In this document: positions 55,637 to 64,000 of the stretch, piece by piece
Numbering within the stretch: the first letter of the stretch is position 1
How the letters are laid out: the number at the start of each line of letters is the position of its first letter
Source: Cladorrhinum sp. PSN259
Taxonomy: Eukaryota > Ascomycota > Sordariomycetes > Sordariales > Podosporaceae
DNA length: 64,000 bases
Direction of reading: 5' to 3'
Assembly (NCBI GenBank): GCA_033725935.1
Contig: MU867071.1
Span: forward strand, 548,392 to 612,391
Notes under the pieces: model-generated
Databases searched by the model: none
Told to the model about the DNA's origin: nothing
Seen by the model: only the letters and a program-made list of their open reading frames with translations
Position numbers and translations under genes: made by a program

Positions 55637-55723
55637 CTTCACTTCCCTTATGCAGAGGGTTGGCAGCGCTCTCTGATCGGTTGTTGGTCGAAGGAAAGTG
55701 GGGCCTCAAAAACGTTGAGCCAT
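55637..55723 (+). repeat. Dispersed repeat copy A (left of npt1)
   Basis: About 87 bp related to copy B at 57908 in the same orientation. Shared blocks include TTCCCTTAT, CTCTGATCGG, TTGGTC and GAGCCAT. Similarity is about 70% by eye, with one or two single-base gaps. On the minus strand both copies read a related peptide (RSESAANPLHKGS in A). Confidence 0.6.
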
Positions 55724-56151
55724 TGGTCAATGAAATAATGGGTCTCAATTCTTTGAGCGGGGAGTGGCTCATGAATTGGCAGCTTTCGCTCCTTGCCTGA
55801 CTGATCAGCAACCTGGAAGCCTTGGAAAGGCATACACTAGAACCGAGCCACTCTTGTTACCAAGTTTCTAGATGCTTTGTTTGGTCGTCATCAGCTACAC
55901 ATCTGTTTTAAACTTCACCTTTTTATTCCTTAAATCCTGCCAGCTGCCTCTCAGTTTTACTCTAAACAATATCAATAGACTGTGACACAATTGAGCCATC
56001 TCGTGGCTTTGACGCACGAAATTGTGGTGGCTTTAGCTTCTGACAGAGGGCGTTGAGGGATACACAAAGTATAAGAGTTAGAAGGGCTTACTGTACCCCG
56101 CCCATTTTTTTGCTTTCACACAGGACCGATCACGCAACCATCACAAACAGA

Positions 56152-57652
56152 ATGGATTTCTACAGCTCTTCGCCCTACCCAGAGGGCGTCATATCATTCT
56201 TGGACACTGATTTGTACAAGTTGACGATGCAATGCGCGGTTCTCAAATACTACAAAGATGTGCCGGTTACCTATTCATTCACCAACCGAACACCTGAGAA
56301 GAAGCTCTCAAGGAAGGCATTCGTTTGGCTGGAGGACCAAATTCGGAAACTCGGCAACATTTCACTTTCTCTTGAGGAGCTCACCTACCTCAAGCAACAT
56401 TGCCCCTACTTCGCACCCGCATACCTAGAATTCCTTTCTGAGTTTCGTCTCAGACCAAGAGAACAGGTCACGGCCACCTTCGTCCCCACGGGAGAGGACA
56501 CCGGCGCCGAGACTGACATTGGCGAGCTGGATATCAAGATCAGCGGCGCATGGGCAGACACAATTCTCTACGAGATCCCATTGCTAGCTCTTACCTCAGA
56601 AGCCTACTTCAAGTTCATGGACACAGACTGGACATATGATGGGCAGGAGGAGCAAGCCTTTGAGAAAGGCATTCGTTTGCTCGAGGCAGGCTGCGTTTTC
56701 TCAGAGTTTGGCACGCGCCGCCGCAGAGACTACCACACCCAGGCCTTGGTATTCAGAGGTCTCACCAAGGCCAGCAAGGAAGCTGAGAAGCGGGGCCTCG
56801 CAGGCAAGCTCTCAGGTACCAGCAACGTCCACCTGGCTATGCGCTTCAACATCCCACCCGTCGGCACCGTCGCACACGAGTGGTTCATGGGCACCGCCGC
56901 TATTGTCGGCGACTACAGGCTCTCAACCGAGGAGGCACTCTGCCGTTGGGTTGGATGCTTTGGTGAAGGTGTGCTCGGCATCGCTTTGACCGATACCTTT
57001 GGCACGCCCGAGTTCCTCAAGGCGTTCAGCCAGCCTGTTAGAACCCTTGGAGAGCCTGCACCTGAGCCCAAGGAGAGGAAACTCAGCATGGCAGACTCTT
57101 TCATCTCGGTTGGCACAGCCGTCAAGGCCCACAAACCTGAGAAAAGCTATGCCGATGTGTTTACCGGTGTCAGACAGGATTCGGGAGACCCTAAACAGTT
57201 TGTCAAGGTTATGCGCAAGTTTTATAATGATCAGGGCATTACAGACAAGAAGGTTATCGTCTTTTCCGATTCGTTGAACATTGACCGCTGCTTGGAGTAC
57301 AAGGAAGTTTCGGAGGAAGCTGGCTTCCAACCCACTTTTGGTGTTGGAACCTTCTTCACCAACGACTTCGTCCACCAGGCGACGGGGAAGAAGTCTACGC
57401 CTCTTAATATTGTTATCAAGTTGAGTTCGGCAAATGGTAACCCCGCCGTCAAGATTAGGTGAGCTTGTTCTCTTGTTGATAGGATACTGGGGCAAATACT
57501 GACTGATGCTTAGTGACAATATCGGCAAGAACACGGGAGACAAGGAGACTGTAGAGAAAGTCAAGCGCGAGCTTGGATATGTCGAGAAGACATGGGAGGA
57601 GGGTGACGAGTCCGCCAGATGGGGACGTGAGGATGATGCGGTCAAGGCATGA
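56152..57652 (+). CDS. npt1: Nicotinate phosphoribosyltransferase Npt1
   Basis: Converts nicotinic acid and PRPP to nicotinate mononucleotide in the NAD salvage (Preiss-Handler) pathway. Exons 56152-57458 and 57514-57652 (55 nt intron, GTGAGC...TTAG, phase 2) give 481 aa. Motifs: SFLDTDLYKLTMQCAVLKYY at the N-terminus, VTYSFTNRTP, EFGTRRRRDYHTQ, SGTSNVHLAMRFNIPPVGT, the catalytic-region AHEWFMG, and GVRQDSGDPKQFV. The second exon closes the conserved KLSDNIGKNTGDKETVEKVK. The start at 56152 follows ACAGA and gives MDFYSSSPYPEGV; an ATG 99 bases upstream lies in leader sequence. The gene sits between the two copies of a diverged direct repeat. Confidence 0.94.
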
Positions 57653-58212
57653 CGTTCTCTCACTCGACCCTAATTTCCTAAGATCTTTCTTCTAGATTGG
57701 TCCTTTGGAAATACCAAATGCTATGGGGAGGTTATTTGCTATTCTTTTACAATATCGTTTGCGTTAATCCCCACGGGTAGATAGTAGTAAAGGTTTCTTG
57801 CAATACAGCGCAGGCCCCGTGAACTAAGAACGGGATGCGGCATTATGATCTCCCCAGAAATCTCTTGATAAATTATTAGAACGAAGGTCCAATGGCATGA
57901 TTCCGATCTTGTGATTCCCTTATACAGAAGGTCTACAGAGTTCTCTGATCGGCTATTGGTCAAGATAAAAGTGGATCTTCAAATACATGAGCCATATTAC
58001 ATAGCAGGCCGTCAGAGCACTTGTTTGGTCTTACTCCGTCTCTTCCGTATACGCCGTAGAGGATGAGTGACTTTTAAAGGTTGAGGGAGGAAAAAAGTAA
58101 CCCGGTGTTGTTTGGAAAATCTTAGCCTCGGACCACTCACAATCATACCTTGCGCGCTTTGGAGCCACAAATAAGTCGTCTACATATATCGACTCCTCCC
58201 CCCGAGTTCAAG
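57653..58212. other. Intergenic npt1-bpl1 with repeat copy B
   Basis: 560 bp. Repeat copy B is listed separately. The remainder is npt1 3' UTR and bpl1 promoter. Confidence 0.55.
57908..57995 (+). repeat. Dispersed repeat copy B (right of npt1)
   Basis: About 88 bp related to copy A at 55637. Copy B is richer in A/T, and several differences are G-to-A or C-to-T transitions, as expected if RIP-like mutation or old deamination acted on it. Minus-strand peptide RSENSVDLLYKGI matches that of copy A in frame. Confidence 0.6.
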
Positions 58213-60438
58213 ATGGCTTCACGAAAACTCAACGTTTTGGTCTATACAGGCAAAGTCATTTTCTTTCTATCTTTTCTCTGAACTTCACACTAACATGGAC
58301 AAATAGGCACCGGATCGACGCTTGAGTCAGTCCGCCACTGCATCTACTCCCTACGCCGATTGCTGTCTCCCAACTACGCGGTGATCCCTGTCACGGAGTC
58401 GGCACTTCTCAAAGAACCCTGGGCACCAACCTGCGCACTTCTTGTTTTCCCCGGCGGTGCTGATTTGGGATACTGCCGTATTCTCAATGGCACCGGCAAC
58501 CGCATCATCAGTCAGTTCATCCGGAGAGGCGGCGCTTATCTTGGTTTCTGTGCTGGTGGCTACTACGGCAGTCAGAGATGCGAGTTTGAGGTCGGGAATC
58601 CCGGATTCGAAGTGGTCGGCAGTCGAGAGCTTGCTTTCTTCCCCGGGATGTGCCGGGGCGGGGCATTTAAGGGGTTCGAGTATCACAGCGAGCGTGGGGC
58701 GAGAGCCGCCGAGATACTTGTGCGCAAAGGGAAGTTCACCGAATTAGAGGATCTGCCAGACATCTTTAAATGCTACTATAATGGCGGTGGAGTGTTTGTA
58801 GACGCTGATAAGCTTGAGGCCGAATCCGAGAAGGTTCAGATTCTCGCCGAGTATAAAGATAAGCTTGATGTTGAGTCTGGAGACATCAAGGCAGCTGTGG
58901 TATACTGCAAAGTTGGTGAGGGAGTTGCGATTCTTACGGGACCTCATCCTGAGTGAGTCTGCTTCTAAACTTACCATGAGGCATATGCTAACAAAACCTC
59001 AGATTTGATGCTGTGAATCTCGGCAGGCAGTCGGGTATTCCTGAATATGAGAAACTTATCGAGGATCTAGCAGGAGATGAAGAGGCTAGGACAATTTTCC
59101 TGAAGGCTTGTCTTACTAAGCTTGGCCTTGAAGCCAGCTCAAGAACAGCAATCCCAAGTCTTTCTCGGATTCACCTTTCAGCATTGCGTCACACCGAGGT
59201 TGGAGATATGCTATTCTCTTTCGAGGAGCTCGTTACCAAGGAAGATGGGGAAGAGTATATAAAGGGTGAAAATGACCTATTTCACCTCGAAAAGCCCGAC
59301 TCAAGGTGGTCCATGAACTCGCTGAGTAAGGCCTTGGCGAGTGAACTTGTTGCGCCCAAGAAAATTACCGGACGAAGTTCACCAGATCCCACTGCAGATT
59401 ACAGCCATATATTGAAGCGGATTGTGTCGCATGAGACTAAATGGCCGGAACCTAAGGAGACTCCGTACTTTAACCATGCAGTCTTTTACTCGAGCCTCGT
59501 AGATTTCAGAGTCAAGGATCCCGAGGCAATAGGATGGGGTGATGTGTTCATGTACGGTGAGGTCCTGACTAGCACCAATACCATACTTGAGAAGTGAGTT
59601 GCAACCCGTTATTACTTCCTATACTGCTTCAAGACTGACTTTCTGCAGAAACCACAGTCTTCTCTCCAAACTGCCAACAGGATTTACCCTCGCAGCGACC
59701 ACCCAAATCGCAGGCCGTGGTCGCGGTTCCAACGTCTGGGTCGCGCCCCCAGGAAGTTTGATCATGTCCACGGTCATCAACCACCCAGCACACTTCGCTG
59801 CTTCGCGCCCAATCGTCTTCATTCAGTACCTAGCTGCCGTAGCCATCGTGGAAGCAATCAAGAGCTACGGAGTAGGCTATCAAGACATGCCAGTCAAGCT
59901 CAAGTGGCCCAACGACATTTACGCCCGCGATCCCAACAAGCCAGACGAAGTTGCCTACGTCAAAATAGGAGGCATTCTCTCAAACTGCGCCTACTCCGCA
60001 GGCAACTATCAGGTCGTTTTGGGCATCGGCATCAACACCAACAACGGTAGGCCCACAACCAGTCTAGATGCTTTACTTCCGCTGCTTCGAAACAAGAACC
60101 TCGGTGCCTTTAGGATTGAACGGCTACTGGCGAGGATTCTGACGAGGCTCGAAGTGCTGTACAATGAGTTTTGCAGGGATGGGTTCTCCAGGGAATTGGA
60201 AGAGAGGTATTACAGTCACTGGTTGCATACCGGCCAGATTGTTACTCTTGAAGCTGAAGGTGGGGTTAAGGCGAGGGTGTCGGGAATTACTAGAGACTGG
60301 GGAATGCTGAAGGCCGAGGAGGTTACGAGTGAGGGGGGCATTAATGGGGCCCTGAGAGGCACGGGGAAGGTTTGGGCGCTGCAGAGTGATGAGAATAGTT
60401 TTGATTTTTGGAAGGGGCTTGTTAGGAGGAAGATTTGA
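58213..60438 (+). CDS. bpl1: Biotin-protein ligase Bpl1 with GATase-like head
   Basis: Attaches biotin to acetyl-CoA and pyruvate carboxylases. Exons 58213-58249, 58307-58952, 59003-59593 and 59649-60438 give 687 aa, the yeast length. Intron 1 (57 nt) has a GC donor (GCAAAG...ATAG): only this join gives LVYTGTGSTLESVRHC. Introns 2 and 3 are GT-AG, 50 and 55 nt. The N-terminal glutamine-amidotransferase-like domain shows LLVFPGGADLGYC and YLGFCAGGYYGS with a nucleophile-type Cys. The C-terminal catalytic domain carries the biotinyl-AMP motif GRGRGSNVWVAPPGS, VKLKWPNDIYARD and VVLGIGINTNN. The last block is a small BPL C-terminal barrel (HTGQIVTLEAEGG). Confidence 0.93.
58250..58306 (+). other. 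GC-AG intron in bpl1
   Basis: 57 nt intron beginning GCAAAG and ending AATAG, with a CTAAC branch-like site near 58290-58294. No GT donor nearby keeps the frame. The only non-GT donor found in the window. Confidence 0.75.
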
Positions 60439-60904
60439 GGTGGATGGGTATGAGTGGGATACTTGCACGTAGAGGTGGTTATAAGTTGAAGTAAAAAATA
60501 ACTCACGAGTGAATGAGTACTCAATCAGGATATCACCGAGGTCAATTTCCTTAGTTCAGGAAACTCAAATGCCTGTTTACTTCCATTTTTTATGAATAAG
60601 TTCTGCTGCTGTTTCTGTCTTGAGACGCCCAGGAACCCTGCCTCTTTTCCCTTGTAGGTATTCCTTGCGTTCCGCTCTCATGCTCTATGATATCATCCCG
60701 TTTGTTGGGAGTGTAAAGTGGCTTCCCTGGCTTGACTTGTTGTTGCTAAAAAGAAGAGCAAAAACGCCTATAGACCCGTTATGTCCCAATTACCAATCCT
60801 ATCCCATCCCAATTACAAAAAAAAAAGAAGAGAAAAAGAAAGACGCGGTCTAACTCGCAAAATTGATAAACTCGCGATCTTTCGTAAAGATGGCGAGACA
60901 AGAG
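60439..60904. other. Convergent gap bpl1 / toa2
   Basis: 466 bp of 3' UTR sequence with an A-rich tract near 60819-60842. No gene seen. Confidence 0.6.
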
Positions 60905-61509
60905 TTACTTGCTATCATCCGAACGCTTAGCGCTGCAGCTGACGATCTTGACCTTGTCGGCTTGGACCGTCTGGCTGCCGTTGTCCATCTTGAGCGTTAC
61001 GTTGCGGATTAAAAAGGTCCAGACCTCGTCGCAGAAGCGATAGGTGTCGAGGGAACCCTTTGTGTTTTATGCTTGTCAGCAAGATTGTCAGGTGTATGAG
61101 AGCATATCTTCATTTAATGTAATATGCACACTCTTGAACGGTGGTGTAATAATTACCTTGAAAGTAAGGCGCGCCTTGACCTTCTCCTGCAGTGTCTCGG
61201 CCATAACGCGATCATACTGAGTGAGAACCTTCATGGCGAGTTGGGGATCTATGCGCTCGTCGCCGATGAGGTCATCGAGAGCATCCGTCAACGCTGTGCC
61301 GAGACTGTTGGTTTCGACATCAAGAGTGCCCATGGTCAGCCAAATGTATTCTTTTACTACTTTCATCGAGCCATGCTTCTCTCTTCTACTCTTCCTCTAC
61401 TTCCATCGTCATGTTCATCAGGATGACTCGGCCTTCATCTGTTTGATGCAAAGGAAATAATGTACCTTCCATGGCGATACAAATCGTAGTATTGATTATT
61501 CGCAGCCAT
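60905..61509 (-). CDS. toa2: TFIIA small subunit Toa2
   Basis: Gamma subunit of TFIIA, which stabilises TBP on RNA polymerase II promoters. Exons 61509-61466, 61304-61157 and 61057-60905 give 114 aa. Introns are 161 nt (GTACAT...CAACAG) and 99 nt (GTAATT...CAAAG). The joined protein reads MAANNQYYDLYRHGSLGTAL (family start YYELYR...SLG), then IDPQLAMKVLTQYDRVMAE, VKARLTFKGSLDTYRFCDEV, VWTFLIRNVTLK and a short charged tail. The four-helix N-terminal half and beta-barrel C-terminal half are both complete. A longer unspliced reading of exon 2 is a false start. Divergent from utp3. Confidence 0.93.
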
Positions 61510-62366
61510 CGTGAATGAGCTTTATGCTTGCTGTCTGCGATTTTTTGATGTTGAAGGAAAGGAATGGCCGGGCTCCGGGCGCTTAAATAGTAATTGGGGA
61601 AAGGAGGCTTGGTTGGTCAGCAACGGTGAGCGGAAACAGGCGAAGCAGTATGTGTCACGTGAGATACTTGGCGCCCGAGCTTTTAGTTCTTGGACCCGGT
61701 GCACGGCAGGACCCACTTTTGACTTGCAGGCGTAAAACGGGAGAACGCTACAACCACGACCAGGAGTCCAGAATTAAGGCTGTTTACTCAAGAATATCTT
61801 TTCTTCAAGCCTCAATTCCCCTTCTTCGGCTTCATCACCCTCAGAGTCAATAGGTATTTATCGTTGTTGCTTCTGCAGTGTAAGCTGGAATCGCAACGCG
61901 ACTGCAACTGCGAGCTACCCGGTCTGCTTTTCCCAATTCCACAAGACCACCTTCTAGACGCAGGACACGAAAATCCGCATTTACATCCATATTGAGTATT
62001 CTCCTGTATACTTGGACTAGTAGTTTGAAAAATCAGAAGTGATGACAATTGGTCGATCGCATCGGCATTCGGCATCAAAGAGCTTAAATGTGGGTCCAAC
62101 AAGGTGCTGAGCCTAAGTGGAGCCGCGGATGCGGGAAAGTGGATCCCATCCTGCAGGTTCGGTGAAGTTGGTCAAAAAATAACGAACAGGGAAAAAAATA
62201 TTCTGCCGCTTGCCCAGAAGCTTTGAAGTCAACGCCGTCTTGCAAACCCCACTCCAACCTTGAAACAAAATATTCGATCTCGCTTCGATCCAGTTGACAG
62301 CAATAGTGACGGGATATAAACCCGGCGAGATTGTCAGTAACTTTGATATTTGAAGAAAATTTCAAA
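61510..62366. promoter_or_regulatory. Divergent promoter region toa2 / utp3
   Basis: 857 bp with a perfect TCACGTGA site (listed). No gene supported. Confidence 0.5.
61655..61662. promoter_or_regulatory. TCACGTGA (Cbf1-type E-box)
   Basis: Palindromic TCACGTGA about 150 bp upstream of the toa2 ATG. This is the high-affinity site of Cbf1-type bHLH factors in fungi. Occupancy is inferred only. Confidence 0.45.
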
Positions 62367-64000
62367 ATGGCCAAGAGGAGAAAGGTTTCACGCAACACCG
62401 AGCCCTCGGGACCCCGCGAAGTCGATGCAAAAGATGCCCGGCTTACCATTCGCACCTACGAAGATGTCGCCGACGAACAAGATGACTATTGGGCCAATCA
62501 AGATCGCATCAACTTTGATAGCGATGACGACCAACCCCGATCGAAGCGACTTAAGAAAGAGGACGATTTTCTAGAGGTATCAGATGAAGAGGTCTTTGTG
62601 CAGGACGAATCGGACGAGGAGAGTGAAGAAGAAACTACAAAGGCTCCTGCGAAAAAGAAGGCGGGGAAAAAGGCACCACTGGAGGCATATTCCGAGGATG
62701 AAGGACAAGCAGGCGAAGATGAGGGCGATGAAGGGTGGTGGGGTGCCAGCAAGAAGGAATATTACAACGCCGATACTATTGAGACTGAGGCCGATGCTTT
62801 GGTAAGCTTATCCGCACACTGGCGGCTATAGGAGGATATGCGCTGATACACATTGCAGGAGGAAGAAGCAGAGGCGAAGCGTCTCCAGGCCAAGAAGTTG
62901 TCCAAGATGCACGAGGAGGACTTCGCTTTTGACGAAGACGAATGGCTCGCCCCCAAAGATGCATTAGGAGAGGATATGGAAACAGTGACTGAGGTCTTGA
63001 AAGAAGTCGAGCTGAGAGAGGATATGACACCGGAGGAGAGATACAAGTTGCTTCAAGCACGGTATCCAGAGTTCGACTATTTGGTAGATGAGTTCAGAGA
63101 GTTGCAGCCTCTTCTTGCCTCATTACAAAAAGAGGCCGAGGGCAAACCCGCCAAGTCTCTCGAGGTAGCAAAGTCTTGGATTATTGGATGCTACGTAGCC
63201 TCGCTGGCTAGTTACTTTGCCGTCTTGACATCCCCAACCAGGGATGGTGACGGCTCTTCCTTGACACTGAGCCCTTCAGAGCTTAGAGACCATGAGGTAA
63301 TGGAGACCTTGGTAGAGTGCAGAAACGCTTGGCTCAAGGTTCAGCAGTTCAAGGCGGTCACAGCTGTTTCGATCGACACAGACATGGTTCTAGAATCTGG
63401 GGATGAGGATATAGACTTGATGGATGTCGACGCTCCCGCGCAGAAGAAGGTCAAGAAGCTTTCCAAGGCCCAGCTCAAGGCCCAGGAGCAGAAGGAGATC
63501 GAGAAGGCCAGGAAAGCCAAGGCTGCTGCTAAATCCTTGGCTAATCTCGACCAGCTCCTCAAGGGTGCAAAGACCTCGGCCAGGGAAGACTCGACCAGCC
63601 GCGCAGTGGCAGATGCTGGCATGGACGATGATCGCTCCGACTTTGGTGAGGAGGAAGCTCTCGATGCTCGCACAGCTGCCGATAAGGCTAAGCGCAAGAA
63701 GAGCTTGAAGTTCTATACCTCACAGATCGTCCAGAAGGCCAGCAAGCGTGCTGGTGCTGGTCGGGATGCTGGTGGCGATATGGACATTCCTTACCGCGAG
63801 CGATTGGTAAGCCCAAACACTCATTCACTAGAGTCTTTGCACGATGATATACTAACAACCCTTCCAGAGAGATCGCCAGGCAAGACTGAACGCCGAGGCG
63901 GAGCGTCGCGGCAAGAAGGACAGCAAGCACGGCGCGGCACTCGGCGAGGGCGACAGCGATGGCGAGGATGCCAATGTCGCCAAGCAGGTGCGCGACGACG
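62367..64000 (+). CDS. utp3: Small-subunit processome protein Utp3/Sas10 (partial)
   Basis: Nucleolar U3 snoRNP-associated factor for 18S rRNA processing, also linked to silencing in yeast. Exons 62367-62801, 62859-63806 and 63868 to the window edge; 505 residues are visible and the gene is cut off. Introns are 57 nt (GTAAGC...GCAG) and 61 nt (GTAAGC...CCAG), both phase 0. The acidic N-terminus has RLTIRTYEDVADEQDDYW and GWWGASKKEYYNADTIETE. The Sas10/Utp3/C1D domain is at about 215-300 (ARYPEFDYLVDEFRELQPLL, SWIIGCYVASLASYFAVL). RKKSLKFYTSQIVQKASKR and DIPYRERLRDRQARLNAEAERRG begin the C-terminal Sas10 domain, whose end lies outside. Confidence 0.93.

Larger units (their letters stand above)
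55131..56151. other. Intergenic enp2-npt1 with repeat copy A
   Basis: 1 kb. Contains a G14 run at 55429-55442, a TATATAA at about 55567-55573, repeat copy A (listed) and the npt1 leader. No gene supported. Confidence 0.5.

Noticed and set aside
56923..57663. 246-codon minus frame opposite npt1
   Set aside because: Antisense to conserved npt1 codons and its intron; no recognisable protein.
1..64000. Biosynthetic, heterokaryon-incompatibility, mating-type or defence cluster
   Set aside because: No polyketide or peptide synthase, terpene enzyme, NLR, HET domain, mating-type HMG/alpha box or CRISPR-like array is present; all recognised genes are housekeeping.

Overview
This window is nuclear DNA of a filamentous ascomycete (Pezizomycotina). 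The genes are compact and mostly carry no intron or a few short ones (about 50-90 nt) with GTRNGT-type donors, CTRAY-like branch points and YAG acceptors. Gene content is typical of that group: a SconB/Met30 F-box WD40 protein with its own cysteine motif, a fungal Cab4-type phosphopantetheine adenylyltransferase, a Leu5-type carrier and a pogo/Fot-type transposase derivative. I cannot fix the class or genus from sequence alone. No rRNA, tRNA, CRISPR array or intact transposon was found by eye.

I support 30 protein-coding genes, one cut by the right edge. Left third (1-23 kb): noc4, sen54, cab4, a DDE-less pogo-derived protein, an unrecognised conserved-looking protein, leu5, ost2 (-), rcl1, vps36 (-), a 3 kb gene-poor gap, yth1, yju2 (-). 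Middle (23-34.4 kb): an early-secretory group of use1, ykt6, sed5 and yif1 with fcf2 (-) among them, then prp9 (-) and gpi2 (-). Right half (35-64 kb): bdp1, prp4 (-), rrn3 (-), nar1, a SUZ-domain protein (-), sconB/met30, tif34/eIF3i (-), enp2, npt1, bpl1, toa2 (-), utp3/sas10 (partial).

The genes are mostly core cell machinery: ribosome biogenesis (noc4, rcl1, fcf2, enp2, utp3), transcription initiation for all three polymerases (rrn3 for Pol I, toa2 for Pol II, bdp1 for Pol III), splicing and RNA ends (yju2, prp9, prp4, yth1, sen54), ER-Golgi fusion (use1, ykt6, sed5, yif1), and ER modification (ost2, gpi2). Of the 27 genes with a clear budding-yeast counterpart, 24 are to my knowledge essential in yeast. 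That density, together with the four-gene secretory group, is the main positional signal here.

Other points worth a second look: a pogo transposase family member that keeps the DNA-binding head and C-terminal tail but lacks the catalytic core; a diverged direct repeat flanking npt1; C-tracts of 10-12 nt inside three introns; a GC-AG intron in bpl1; identical ACCCTAACCCT telobox-like sites on either side of rrn3; RGG/Gly tails on three RNA-related proteins; and a cryptic, possibly relic, coding segment near 19.1-19.3 kb. Exon borders were set by eye from reading-frame continuity and splice signals, and have not been checked against transcripts.
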